Under the pieces are notes generated by a model. That model was not told where the DNA came from, made no database searches, and saw nothing but the letters and a program-made list of their open reading frames with translations. A stretch of DNA of 64,000 nt from Takakia lepidozioides (Eukaryota > Streptophyta > Takakiopsida > Takakiales > Takakiaceae). This document shows positions 43,937 to 56,597 of the stretch, in pieces. A program made the translations under genes and the position numbers. The stretch's first letter is position 1. Each line of letters opens with the position of its first letter. Location of the stretch: assembly GCA_030704615.1 (NCBI GenBank), contig CM060732.1, positions 53,981,053 to 54,045,052 on the forward strand, given 5' to 3'.

Positions 43937-46458
43937 TTAAAAAGGGACAGGGTCTGATTCCCAGTTGCGGGCACTCTCGAATCCATTTCGAGCATTGCGA
44001 TAATCACTCACAGCCTCCAAAATCTGCTCATGAGTGTTCATCACAAAGGGGCCATATTGACAAACAGGCTCTTTCAGTGGCTGTCCACCAACCAGCACAA
44101 ACCGAGAGGGAGTGTTGTTTTTGTTCCAAGCACTCAGCCCCTCACCTGGCCCCAACACCACTGTATGATTTTCGTGAATGGGCTGTGCATCTTCTGTTCC
44201 CAATGTAACAGTACCGTCCAGTGTGTACACAAATGCATTCCAGCCCTCAGGCACAGGTTGGTGAAGCACTGCACCTGGCTGCAGTGTGAAATCAAGATAC
44301 AAGGTGGGCGTACGAGTGTACACTGCTGATTTGGCACCCAGAGCCTCGCCTGCTATAACCGCTACCCTTACACCATCCTTCTCCACCTTGGGCACATCCT
44401 TGTCCTGCAGCTCCTGGTAGTTTGGCTCTATCCTGTTGAACCCACCAAACCCAGTTGCTTGTCAGTCAGGGTAATGTGAGGATGGCAGTCATCATCTACA
44501 AATACATGTAAGGCTACTTGTGACAAAAAAAATCTGATAATAAAGCTGAGTTGAGCACACATTTTGTCTTTGGAGGAGAGGTTGACCCATAGCTGCAGTC
44601 CCCGCTGTACTCCACGACTTGCTGGCATCTCACAATGCACAATCCCTCGCCCTGCTGTCATCCACTGATCCGCCATACATACAACCAAACCAATGTTTTA
44701 AATACACTTGCAGTACTGAAAGCATTTGCTGTGCTGAGCTTATTTGAACAAATTTGATCTTGCATCTTGTCTTGTTCCATGACAGTAACAGGAAAGTGTA
44801 GATAACCTAAGAGACATGTAAAACTGGTTAGTTCTCTTATGTCCATCAGAAAACAAACCAAGTCCACTGTAGTGGACTGATAAATCATGAGGTGATGTTT
44901 TTAGTATCCTGAGATTCAGATTGTGGTCAGTACAAAGGAAAGACAATGTCACGAACAAATAATTCACATGTCAAGAAATCCATACCCATGTTTGCCCAGC
45001 GTATACGCTCCAGGAGAGGGAAAGAGTTAGAAGAGAGTAACATTCAAACTGACAGTACTGGACATACATACATTCAGTCAGCCAGAGAGAGAGAGAGAGA
45101 CACCTGCACATCACCAGCCCGAATGGTGCCTTTATGACCTTTAAAGTCTTGGTGGGTAGAGGCTCCCTGGAAAGATGCCCACGCACGGCCGAAGTGAGAA
45201 AAGGGAAGTGAGAAAAGGGTACCTCTTTCCCTTGTAAGAGTCACAAAACGAATTGGGGCGATGAAGCGAAAAACCTCAAATATTCCAACAGACAAGCTTG
45301 TCTACTTCCAACAACCCATAGGCACACCACAGGTTCTTGTCTTTCTCCCCTTTCTCCACTTGAAAGAGATTTTAAGCGTTCTCTAAACTAGGAAGTACCT
45401 CAAGCATGTAAGTAACTGTCTCAAAGCCTGCAGCCACAAACCCAGTCGAAAGTTATATATCAGTAAAGCAGCACTGTGTTGTGCAATCACAAGTATCTCA
45501 ATTGAGCAGAGCAAGCTCCCCATCCTGCTAGCCCTGGCCAGCAACCCAACATAAACTGTAGGTTTTTCCATATTGGTTGTAAATGGCAATATATATGCAA
45601 TCAACCACACACTACATACATACCTCGATGTGGATGGTCGGGAAAGCCATTAGGACCAGCAACTGCACACAGCCCACAAACGTAGATCCCATTACTACCT
45701 TCCTTGTCACAAGCAGATGCAAAGCCCAGTTATACACTGAGAAATTACTAACCTGTTCTCGGGTTTTTCTCCATCTGGTTAATGAAATCCTGTCTCCTTG
45801 CACACCTCTTACCTTTCATATGCAAAGAAGGACAGATGGGAAATGTAGCATTACAAAAAGGTGTGAGCATGTACTGATGGCAGGCCTTCAAGGAAAACCG
45901 ACAGTATGAACTATTGTACATTGTATAGGTTATCACGGGCCTAGATCCCTTCTTTGACTGCCTGCTACTAGGGCAGTGAAGGAAATCGTCTTCCCCAAAT
46001 ACTTTGCGTTCATTTCTGAGGTGATGTAGCTGCACTTCCATGATCCCAAGAAAAACTGTGTCAGAACAGAGAGTAGCATTGCGTGGAGGCACAGCGGCTT
46101 CTGCTTATAGCCATTCAGAACGCCAAAAAATGTGCTCCGTAGACAAACTGTTCCTACTCCTACCAAGAATGAAACTAACTGCATCTCTATTCATAACCTT
46201 GTGGCCATTTGAAAGGTAAACCTCCACGTACTAGAGAAATAGTCCAAGAGCAGAAAGGGATCCAATTGCTTCAATTCCGGCCTGCACACATCACCACGGA
46301 AACCGTTGATCTCCATACCACATCACTCCGTCTTCGGCACTTCCCGGAAACTCGGGGGTATTTCATCGATCCTCTGCAGGTCGGTGACAAGATAGATTGC
46401 CTAATCCTTGTACTCACATATCTGGGTGTACATGTGCGCATGTGTGGGTGTAAGTGTG

Positions 46459-46492
<34 letters not shown>

Positions 46493-46788
46493 TTTAGAAC
46501 GTTAAGAAGAGAAACGGAAAACGATGATTCAAAGGGAAGCCACAGTTGCGTCTTCTACCACAACTTTCAAACGTGGTTCAATTTCCCCTCTTCCAAATTC
46601 AGCTGATGACATACAGGTGCATGAAGAATGGTAACGGTCGTGCAAGAGAGGAGGAGGAGAAAGCCCCACCTGCCGATACTACGTCTGACGCGTGCACCAT
46701 CGCCCTCTGGCTGCTCTCTCGACAACAGCTTCTTCACTACCAGTCTGGGCTTGGTAAACGCCGATGGTTGTGAGCCTGTGCTCGCCAT
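43937..46788 (-). CDS. Pirin-like protein
   Basis: Cupin-fold, iron-binding nuclear protein; in plants a G-protein partner, and related proteins have quercetinase activity. Seven exons in transcript order: 46788-46670, 46281-46232, 45662-45624, 45427-45399, 45166-45104, 44664-44561, 44432-43937. They total 900 nt, or 299 residues, with all phases matching. N-terminus MASTGSQPSAFTKPRLVVKK; then LDPFLLLDYFS, PNGFPDHPHRGFETVTYMLE and GHKGTIRAGDVQWMTAGRGI. Metal ligands are His66, His68, His110 and Glu112, the family pattern. The second cupin domain (VYTRTPTLYLDFTL, GPFVMNTHEQI) is intact. Exon 4 is only 29 nt. The same frame stays open upstream to 47043, so an N-terminal extension is possible. 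A GA microsatellite lies at about 45086-45103 beside an exon. Confidence 0.93.
46462..46490. repeat. GA microsatellite in pirin intron 1
   Basis: Uninterrupted GA dinucleotides, about 14 units, between the first and second pirin exons. Similar GA runs lie at 45086-45103 and 58241-58275. Confidence 0.9.
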
Positions 46789-48030
46789 TGCTCTGATCCC
46801 CAACTCAGGACGACCCCAACAATTTCGCGCTAGCTCCTTTCCTCTGAGACCCTCCCAATGCAGTTGCCACAGACTTGGAATTCGCAGACAGACCCGTGAC
46901 GGAAAAAGACTGGGATGCGAGCGTGGCAGAATTTTATAGAAAAAGAAAGCGGATGGGGCGATCATGAGCGCTACCAACAAAACCCACCACAGGTAGAGGA
47001 GCTGTGAAGTCAGTGATTGACGCTGCAGCCTGCCTCTGGCCATATGCTAACTTCTACTGCAACATCCATGAAGGCCGGATGTTTCCTGTAGACCTTCTCC
47101 TCCCCACCTCTATTTCTCGCTCTCTAACCTCACCAGGATTTGACTCTGGACTCCTCTGTGGAACTGGGATTCCCCTTTGTCAATTATAAGCTGCCGATCC
47201 TTGATAAACTTACTAATCATCTGGACTGGTGCCCCACCAACAGAGCTGTTCACAACTTGTTTTGCAAAGTACATCACTTTGAATCAATTGCATAGTTTGG
47301 TTTCTTCTTGTCAACACATCTAGCCCTATCAGATTTTGTTTCTCCCCTTGGGGACAGTTTTACACATTTGTACAGTCACCCCACTTGGGTCTGTTTATAA
47401 AGCTATGTGGAACTACAATTGCATGTGATCTGGAAACGGAACACAATAAGAACTTAATGGACGCGTTCGATCCGATGGTACTTTCGCCGGAATCAGGCAG
47501 TATGGGCTCCTACTGCAGGGGCCCCTATCAAATCCTCCCCACCCCCACTTACCCCGGATTCACTATTCTAGCGACCACTGAAAAGTCGGAGACGAGTTTA
47601 GCGTGGAGCACGAATAGGGTGCTATAGCGCCACGTCATCGTCACCACATCATCATAGACACGTCATCGTCGCCACATCATCGTAGACACGTCATCATCAT
47701 CATGCCACGTCGTCGTCGTCGTCAGCCACGTCATCGTCATCGTCATCGTCGTCATTTTTGTATGTTTGTAGCGGAACCTCGTAGAGTCGGCAGCGATCAA
47801 TGATCTCTTGTTGGTTTGTCAGGACAATGCGGCTTTCTCTCTCTCTTTCACTTAGCGCAGCATTGTGGGTCTCCAGCATCTGGCCTCTCAACCACTCTAG
47901 TTCATTCAACCCTCTCTCCTTCCACATGTCTCTCCACAACCAGGATGTTCCAGCCATTGTCCAAAAACAGCTTCAGTTGTACGACAACATCAGGGAGGCA
48001 AAGAGGTCCATATCTATGACCAAATTATGG
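46789..48030. other. 5' flank of pirin and minisatellite region
   Basis: The pirin promoter must lie in the left part. At 47626-47757 GTCATC/GTCGTC triplets and CCACGTCATCGTC-like units form a minisatellite; on the minus strand it encodes an Asp run (DDDDDDDD), which is a by-product. No gene is supported. Confidence 0.5.
47626..47757. repeat. GTCATC/GTCGTC minisatellite
   Basis: Repeats of CACGTCATCGTC and GCCACATCATCGTAGACACG with internal GTC-trinucleotide slippage tracts. Confidence 0.8.
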
Positions 48031-48857
48031 GGGAAAGGCTGATGCCAGACAAGGTCACGTTCAATTGTGCTCTCAATCCGTGTACAAGCCTGGGTGCCCT
48101 GGAAACAGGTAAAAGAGGTCCATGCTGCCATCAGCGAAACTGGAGTTGCAACAGATTATAGCATTCTGGAGACTGCCCTTATTGACATGTATGCCAAATG
48201 TGGTAGCATGAAGAATTCGTCTCAAGTGTTTTTATTATGGCTGAACGGGATGTGATCTCGGTTGTGCCCAGCATGGCTATGCTAGGGAGGCTGGGCGACT
48301 ATTTGAGGAGATGCAATAGGAAGGCTTGAAGCCGAACAGTATCACCTTCATATGCATACTCTGGGCATCCATATGGGCCTAGTGGATGAAGGCCGTCACT
48401 ACTTTGAGTCAATGAGTCACAATCAAGCCTTACTCCTACAGTTGAGCATTTTGGCTGCATGGTGGACCTTCTCGGCCGGGCAGACGGGGTGGGTGAGGCA
48501 GAGGAGTTCATTAACAAAATGCCAATCAAACCAGGTTCTGTAGTGTGGATGGCCTTGCTTGGTGCCTGCAAAATTCATGGTGATGTGGAGGTTGCAGAAC
48601 GTGCGGTAAAAAGCATTCTGAAGAGTGATCCATACGATGCTGCAGCTTTTGTGCTGACAGTTGGCTTTTTTCGGCTAACAAGCACATCCCCTGGGACACC
48701 TATCTGCATCATTGGTAACCTTCAGGTTTGTGGTGACTGCGCACTGCCACCAGGTTTGCGTCTAAGATTGTTAGGCAAGCAGTTGATGGAAGGAGTATCA
48801 ACCGCTTTCACCACTTCTAAGAAGTGGTTTTTCCTTTTGGGATTACAGGTTAAACAA
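48031..48857 (+). pseudogene. Decayed PPR-DYW gene
   Basis: A degraded relative of the intact PPR gene at 33912-36134. Recognisable pieces, in order but in different frames, are PDKVTFNCALNPCTSLGALE, KEVHAAISETGVATDYSILE, LIDMYAKCGSM, EGLKPNSITFICIL, MVDLLGRADG, LLGACKIHGDVEVAERAVK and finally GTPICIIGNLQVCGDC. The end still shows NRFHHF and a remnant of the CSCGDYW tail (GGGATTACAGG where GGGGATTACTGG is expected). Several frameshifts and stops, a missing DYW middle and loss of the final Trp show that it is non-functional. Confidence 0.85.
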
Positions 48858-49557
48858 CACGAGCATGAGACAAATGACTACCTTACTGCCAGAGGAGCAA
48901 GGCGGGCCCCAAACTTGCAAGCAAGGGCTAGATAGCCGGGCACCCGGCAGCAGGGGTCAGCAGGGGTTCTTCTCTACTCCTCCGCCATCTTGGAAATTGG
49001 CCCCGCCAAGCGGACCGGTACAATGCATTTGGCCGGGCATTTTGGCTTGCACCACAAGAGATGCTCTTACAGACAACATTCACAACTACAATCACAATCT
49101 CAGATCCTTGTCAAGCTCTAATCAGGTTGACTTGTTAGAGAAACATTGAGCTGTGCTTCTTCAACCCAAAGAAAGCAGAGTTGAAGACAGAGTGATATGG
49201 CTGTCCCTGCCAAAATTGTTGAGATTGGAAGTAACTAATCACATTAGAGACAGAGCGCACCAACCTTAATCCACGTGGCCAATGTTGAGATGTGTACATG
49301 TATGCATTTCGATCAACCTTTTGTACGAAACCATTGGTTTGTGTGGATGCCAATGTAAGTTCTTCCTTTCATATTGCTTGTTTCACCAGTAGTCCCTACA
49401 AGAATGAGTGCTATCTCGGAAATGCAGTCTCTTCCATGTCAATGCGAAAAGATACTACACCCTTCTAGACAAATTGTCGAAACAAATAAATGGGGCTGTG
49501 TTTTTGGAACAAAGAAAAGAACTTCATCATTGAATCAAACGCAACTCATGAGAGCCA
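48858..49557. other. Intergenic and 3' flank of prenyl synthase
   Basis: No ORF with a recognisable domain. The right part should contain the 3' untranslated region of the minus-strand prenyl synthase gene. Confidence 0.4.
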
Positions 49558-52500
49558 TCATTTGGAGCGTGTGAGAACGGTGCGTGCAAGCTCGGCAAGG
49601 GCACGGCGACACTGCTGCACTCGGGGCTCTGTGCATGGTGGCAGCCCAGCAATGGCATCTCCTGCATTCCGAGCATGTATTGCTGCTAGCGCAAGTGTCC
49701 TTGCAATGCCACGACTCTCTTTCACCATCTTCAAAGCCTGCACCAACCCACAGCTTTTAACTCTACTGGCTGGCTGACTGGCTGGCTGACTACTGACCAA
49801 ATTGTAATCAACATCAAAGATGCATCTGAATCAAAGTTCTGAAACATGGGTTACAGAGACCTGCATACTATTTACAGAAGTATGAGTTGCTCCTCCCCAG
49901 CCACTGAATCAAGAATTCCTACTGGCATCCAGAGTCCAGACGATATGGACTACTGAAAAATGAAGGACAGTAACATGTCATGCAGTTGTGAAGGATTTAA
50001 GTCAAGGTTCAAACAAGTGAGGTTGAGCACTTTGGGCCAGACACATATTTGTATCTTGGGAGAATGAACTGGAACGCAATAAGATTCCCAGTGCATCAGG
50101 ATCACATGACCGATACCCCCTTGTTGTTGGGTGTGGAGTATTGACTTGGATGGCACCTTCTAACTTGATCAAGGATCAATCAGTGGCCATTGCACCTGGG
50201 AATGAACGTTGCTATTGGCAATGCAGGTGTTCACCCTGTTGAAGAAATTGATGCCAGCTAAGTAAAACTCCACTTTGGCGGAGTGGTCCCAGCCCAAAGG
50301 CATCCTACAAACTGTTCACTACTATAACTTGTACCTTCACTTTTAGATAGGCACTGGCATGAAATCAAACGCATCTACACACCATCTCGAAAATACATTT
50401 GAATATTACCAAGTGAACATCTCCTGGCTTCCTGAACTTCCGATCGATGAGGTCAAACATCTCTGGATGCTCCTCTAAAGCAAACAGCACTGGTGCTGTT
50501 GCGATACCCTGCGCACCCATTCATATCTCATCTGAGCATCACTGCACATAAATGTCTAGCTCAGAACAAGTAGGCTAGGGATCCCTTGTGCACCCTAGCG
50601 ATCGCAAACCAAAGAATGTTGCACTGGTCTTATACAACCAAAGGATTGCCAGTGGAGCACCTGAGGGGAGTAGGCACAGGGAGGGAGGGAGACAGAGAGA
50701 CACACACCTGCTGAAGGTCAGATAGTGCAGGCTTGCCCAAAGATGCCTTAGTGCCTGTGAAGTCGAGTGCATCATCCACCAACTGATAGGCAAGCCCCTG
50801 CCAACTCCAGTCCACTCATTGAAATAATGTAAGCATCCCACACTCCTCCACTTTCTCACAGATCACATATGACCCTTCTGTCACACTCTGAACAAAAAGT
50901 GGCCACAAGGCTACGGCAAACAACGTCTTATGAGTACAATCTGAACAAAAAGTGACAGCCAGAGAGAGTGAGCAGTAGCTGAATAGTCATGAGAAGTTCG
51001 AGAAATACCAGATGGTACCCATAGTTAAATGCAAGAGTGGCAACCTCCATGGGTTGATCAGCCAGCAATGCAATAGACTTGCAGCTGTTGGCCATGAGTG
51101 AAGCCGTCTTGTAAAATGTCTTCTGCATGTAATAATCCATGCTGCCCTCCCCACACCAAGCCCTCCAAAGCCTTTATGTATGCACTCGAACTCTCATGGC
51201 TGAGGAAGAATGCTCTCATGGAAAGTGAAATGACACCAAACAAATCCAACCTGCAGCAATCTTGGGTTTTGGTTGTCAACTGCATGATTTCGCCCGACAC
51301 CAAATGCTCCAATGTCTCTGACACCAATGCTACAACCTTCCACCCCAACCCCCAGCCGTCACTGCTGCTTGCTGCCCAGCTTCTAGACTAAAATAAAATT
51401 TCATATCCTTAAACTCCGGTCCCCAATCATCACAACAAGTCTTGCAGTGCCCCTAATCCTCACCTCATTGTTTCGTAAGGTTGACAGGCAAATTGATGCC
51501 CTGGCAAGTAAGAAGTCACCAGTCAGCACTGCCAGCTGCAATGGACCATACACCACACACGTTGAACATGGCAAGTCAACATTTGATGCGTGTCAATCAG
51601 ACAAACAACATACAAGAAACTATGTAAGCACGTTGAGTGCATGAAGGCTCATGTTCACCTTGTTACCCATGATAAAATTGAGGGAGCTTACACCTCTGCG
51701 AGTGTCAGCATGATCAATCACATCATCATGCAGCAGGGTCGCTACCTGTGCCCACCCACAATGTGTTAGCAGCTGCATAGAAAATATCCATTCCTTGGGA
51801 TGTCTATGCTCTCCACTTATAGCTGCCCACTTTGGTGCTGCTTACTCCTGTTTCTACAGGAGCAAATGCACTAAGCAGTTAAGAAGACATCAATATCTGC
51901 CATTAATTTAGTGGGGATGACAAGTGACTAAATTGACATAATAGGTGAATCGGACATGGATCATCTCTGTTATCTGTGCAACACGCTCTTGTCGCACACG
52001 TCGGTCATCAATTACAATCCCCAGTTCACGGACAGGTAGCATGGTTAGTGATGAAGCCATGAGCAGCAGCACCTGCACCAACCTACCTTTTGTCATCACT
52101 TTGCCACCACCTGAACATGCAATCCTCAACCCACTTCTTGATACCTCTTGCCAAGGTAATCATGCATGCTTCAACTGGACAGAGGGAGCTGCCATCCATG
52201 AGACTGCTGCCCAAAGCAGTCAATGCAGATTGAGCAAGACAACAATGAAAGATAATCACACCTCCTAAGTAACGGAAGAGCATGGTTGCAAAGATGTACC
52301 ATGGGCCGAAATCGCTTGCCCTCAACACCCAACTTGAAAAAGTACTCTGTTGCTGCTGCCAACACGGGCACCTGTGCGAGCATCCACCAGTCTTCCATGA
52401 CAAATTTCCCCCATATATAGTTCTTCTAAAATTCATGCATCCTGTCTATCTAGACATGCCTGTAGGTTCACAATCTTTGGAGCCTTGCTAAGGGCAAAGA

Positions 52501-53305
52501 TCTCCCACACAAAAAAAGCTACTATGTAGGCTCCCGTCGTCAACGATTGTTTCTTGAAATGTCCCCTCATAAATGCACATAGCTTCTAGGAAAGTCCTTC
52601 AGAATAAGAAGTGAGCTATACAAAGGTCACAGGTCACATAAAGATGCAGGGACAAGACAGAGCTGCTAAAGCACATTGAGACTCATATCTCCAACTGGAT
52701 CAAGTCAGATACTATGGTGCAGGAAGTAGTTTCTTCATGAATTGGAACTCTACCTCAGCAGAGACCATTGTACGAAGCTGTTGGGCCAGCCCATTAAGCT
52801 CATCAGCCACTAAAGAAAATGGGTCCACCTTCTCCTGCTACCACAATGTGAGAAATGATTTTCAGCCGAGATGGTATTTTGCAAGGACTGAATAGAGTGC
52901 CTTAAGACAGCAGCCTTGAAACAGCAATCAGTCCTCTTCTACTGTTCCTGTACTTCTTTGCTTCAAATTTCATTCTCAACAAAGATTGTCAACAGCAATC
53001 AGTCCCGTCTTCCATCGTTTTGGCTTGAGATGGTTTTCTAATATTCACTCGTGACCACCAAAACAGCCTGATTACAACCTGACCAGTAAATACATTTTGC
53101 AAATAGAGCATGACCGTCAACCAACCTCGCAGTCGCTGTGAGTGCCTAGGTGATCAACTCCAAGAGTTGAATAGGGAGAGACACCGAAGCGTTGGTGAAA
53201 ACAATTAGGTAGACATGTGAATGCAAAGGGCAAGCATCTCTTCTCCTTTTGGAAGGGGACAGTGCAGCAATATGTTCCCTTTGACACCCTCCATACTTGG
53301 GGTGC
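49558..53305 (-). CDS. Long-chain trans-prenyl diphosphate synthase (solanesyl type), 5' end unresolved
   Basis: Adds isopentenyl units to make the side chain of ubiquinone or plastoquinone. Eleven exons in transcript order: 53305-53126, 52834-52754, 52371-52300, 52072-51956, 51745-51659, 51535-51464, 51336-51251, 51141-51009, 50797-50708, 50508-50410, 49737-49558. They give 398 residues, all in phase. The core starts EKVDPFSLVADELNGLAQQL, then EYFFKLGVEGKRFRP. The first Asp-rich motif is LLHDDVIDHADTRRG (DDVID at 51727-51713) and the second LVDDALDFTGT (DDALD at 50776-50762). SLGKPALSDLQQ, GIATAPVLFA and the C-terminus LTRSK follow. Both DDxxD motifs are intact. The first listed exon looks like a transit peptide, but its start codon lies further upstream and I could not place it, so this is a partial model. 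Confidence 0.88.
50887..50954 (+). mobile_element. 38-bp LINE 3'-end insertion with perfect 15-bp TSD
   Basis: TCTGAACAAAAAGTG is present identically at 50887-50901 and 50940-50954. The 38 bp between them (50902-50939) begin GCCACAAGGCTACGGCAAAC and match the LINE 3'-end phrase found three times in OSB intron 2. This is a severely 5'-truncated target-primed insertion. It lies in a 211-bp intron of the prenyl synthase gene. Confidence 0.85.
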
Positions 53306-54857
53306 CTGCAAAATGAACAATATACTGTTAGGGGATTGAATGTTGACTTATGCTTTGACACAGGCTGATGATCATACTAGAAGCATCTCCTGCTCTGGGC
53401 CTCTAGATGTGACAAATGTGACTATTGTGACTGCACAGCTGGTCACACTTCCAAGGATCAAGGAAAGGTGCGCTCACAAGAGAGCGATGCACAAAGAGAG
53501 GAAGATTTTTCTGACTTGAGAGTGGGTCAGCACTTGAAATTGGTGAGCTGGAAAGGTGATTCTTGTGTCTCTTGGGGGTCCACAACCTTGCCAATATGCA
53601 ATGGCTTACAGCCCCCACATCAATGACAACCTTCCAAGAAAGCGTATGTGCTAACCAGATTAGAAATGTTCCCTTCCTGTTAGAGTACTGTGGCCTGAGT
53701 GCAGGTTGTCTGGTGTCCAAGACCACATAGAATGACGTTGAAGGTCACACCTACCTACACCATTTTGCTGCAGGCATGGCAATGCTTTACCATATTCAGT
53801 ACCTATTGAGTCTCCTAGGAGAGCATAGGCAATTCGATACCTTCGTCACACATTACAAATGGCTGTAATATATGCGCACCTCCTGCATGGAGGTGAAGGG
53901 TCAAGCAGGCGATACAGAATTATGAGGGCTGGGCAGTTATCACACTTGATAATGTGAGAAGACAGGGAAGGGCACCTAATCCCAAATGACGCTATAGACT
54001 CGCAGAGCTCTTCAGTACCCTGTTAATGTCAAATGCACTGCAGAACCACAACACATCTAGGAAAGGAAGTACATTGGAGACTGAGGCAAGGCATGTGGAA
54101 GAGAAAAAACTGATAATAACCAGAGAACTTGCATTCAAACATCTTGCAATCAAAAGCAAGTGATCATAACACTTCTTGGATGGCATGGACACCTTTCCAA
54201 GAACCAACCAGTCCTACCGTCCAGAAACTGCAAACCAATGATGCACTGCCGTCGTCCTCTTCAACATGTTCCCACTACTCGCCCACTGAGGCTCCAGCGA
54301 TCGTCTCAAATTACTGAAGCCGTTTTAAAGCCCTACAATTCATCTCATATAGATTATTAGTCAAAATTGCCTCCATACCAAAGATCCCATCTTCAAAGCC
54401 ACCCATCACATGAATTGATCATGTTTCACAAAAACTAATTGCCAAAAGCTGACGTTATAGAAAGGTCCATCATCAAGGTGAGAGTCATCGGCCGAAATGC
54501 AATTTCACAAAGATAGATACTATCTATCGAACGTGACACGGTCTGGAGCTTTCAGAATGCAGAATGCAAACCAATACCCATAGTCTTCTATACTCACTGC
54601 ATTCCTCGAGAAGAAAAGAAAGAAACTTTATAACTTCCACGGGAAGCTTAAAGCGTTTATGGGACAAAAGAAAGCAGGAGCAAATTAGCGAAGTGGATTG
54701 ATCGTACTATTTTTTACATCTCTAAAATTCGATGTCCTGATAACACCCATTGTCAGGTGCTGCTTGCCTTCCTCCGCTCTCCATTCTTACTGAAAAGTAA
54801 TCGCTAGAACAGTAGTCTACCCGAGCAGGAGGCACAAACCTTTAACAGTCGCAAAAG
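53306..54857. other. Probable 5' part of the prenyl synthase gene, unresolved
   Basis: Should contain the first exon(s) and promoter of the minus-strand prenyl synthase. A minus-strand frame at 53726-53403 has a Ser-rich, acid-poor segment (HLSSSPISSADPLSSQKNLP) that could be a transit peptide, but I found no start and donor that join in phase to 53305. Nothing else is recognised. Confidence 0.35.
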
Positions 54858-56451
54858 ATGGCGTCCTCCCCTCCCGGCTGCCTGCATTGCATTCCTACCC
54901 CCCCACCACCTCGCTTCTCTTTTCCCTGCATTCACCACCTGCTCCCCACGAGCACTTTACAGCCGTTTCTCCACAAAACCCAGATCAACAACTGCATGAT
55001 GATCTTGAATACTCTAAAAAGACCGTCCTTCTCCAAATCTTGGGCATCAAAATCTAGGTATTCAGAAGATGTTGGACAAAAATCCTCTCTTTGTTTCCAA
55101 GAAATGCTCATCAGCCAAACCAGGCTACCATCATACCATCACTTGATTTTTCGCTTACTTATGCATACACAGCCCATCAGCTTTCCGGGTACTTCACAAA
55201 CACAACTCCATTCTTTGTTCTCTTCTAGGTACCCACCTTCATCAACAGACTCTGAACGGCGCCCATCCACTCACACTTGTCCAGGCTACGGCTGTAATTT
55301 ACTCCAAAGGAAAGAAAAACCAGAATGTATTAGCACCCCATCACCACTGACCACGGACATCGTCTACCTGTCCATAGCAGGAATCTGTCCGCAATTTGAT
55401 TCAACTATGCAGGGGATGTATCTCCATGTTGGAGCTAGACTGAAAGTTTGCAGATTTGTGGCGGAGAAGGAACCACTATGAGCTGCTGGATGACGACACA
55501 TTCATGAATGTTTCTCCTCTCTCAATCAATTACCCTTTCACGGTGCAGATTGGTGTTCACTTATCATGTCCAGACTCCAGAACCTCACTTTTTCCTCTTT
55601 TAACAACAAAGGGGACCCTCACTTTGGTGCTACCTTTGACCTGTATAAGTGAAATAATCAAAAAATTCCACCAGGTGCACAGCACTAATCACAGGACCAG
55701 CTCTCTCTCTTGGGGAGGCATCTTCACTGAAGGATGTCAGATGATGTTGTAAGGTTGGAGGCACTAAAGTGTGGTAGATCTAGGCATTTCAAGTCACAAA
55801 GCATTTTTGCAGGATTGTGGGGGTGGCTCACTATCTCCAACATATCCCGTCACTCGTGCGGATCCTATTGAAGGAAGACAGGTTGTTGCCAGTCACTCTC
55901 AATTGACGTCCAACAATAACTCAACAATAACTCTAACAGGCGCCAATGTTTGTTCCATAACAATGTGAAGCCACATCTGCTCTTGACAGTGTACCTATTC
56001 TAGTGTGAGGATTGTGCATTTGGAGTGCAATGAACTCAATTCTGAAGAGCCTGAACATGAAATTGCGTCAGTAATTTTGACAGCACATGACATTCTGAGG
56101 TTGAGTCATCTCCCCACATGCAAAACTGCATTAGACCCAGATAGATTGTCTCTACTCTCTCTGGAGGAAAACCTTTTGCCTTCACACCATTCACTGCCAC
56201 ACGGTACCACTGCCAACAAGTACACCATGCAAAGCACCATGAAATTAAGGGACTGGCAGACACTGCAGAATATGGACCATAAACCAAAGAGCTGGTTTCG
56301 GTCCACACAAAATCTGCAGCCATACATGGATAGTGGATGGCCACAATTCTCCTTTGTCTCAATCTGTACACACTTGGACATCACAATTGTCACAGAGGTT
56401 GCCATACCCTTTGTGTCCACCTCCCCATTGCCTAGTTTGGCTGGAGCATAG
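54858..56451 (+). CDS. Possible DUF1997-like plastid protein, gene model not resolved
   Basis: The 207-residue open frame from 54858 starts MASSPPGCLHCIPTPPPPRF, a credible plastid transit peptide. Further on, three short segments in other frames recall the DUF1997 family: ELLDDDTFMNVSPLSINYPF (about 55478-55540), VRIVHLECNELNSEEPE (about 56007) and LDITIVTEVAIPF followed by a Pro-rich stretch and SLAG (about 56370). They lie in the right order and strand, between the prenyl synthase and VPS35. I could not find a set of introns that joins them in phase, so this may be a real gene with unusual splicing or a decayed one. Confidence 0.3.
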
Positions 56452-56597
56452 GAGAGGTGGGTGGCGGATGAGAAGACGGATGGGGCCAATTAATGGGCGG
56501 AAGGCCTTCTCCAATAGTGAGTCACCTCTGTAAACCTGTAACTACAAATACCCCCAGCGCAATGCTATGAGGAAGCAATCTAGAGAAAAACCTCTGG

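Noticed and set aside
47700-47957. Minus-strand ORF with a poly-Asp tail
   Set aside because: The Asp run is the minisatellite 47626-47757 read on the minus strand.
54858-55481. Single-exon 207-residue protein taken at face value
   Set aside because: The later part shows no domain in this frame; it is listed only as the likely 5' part of an unresolved gene.
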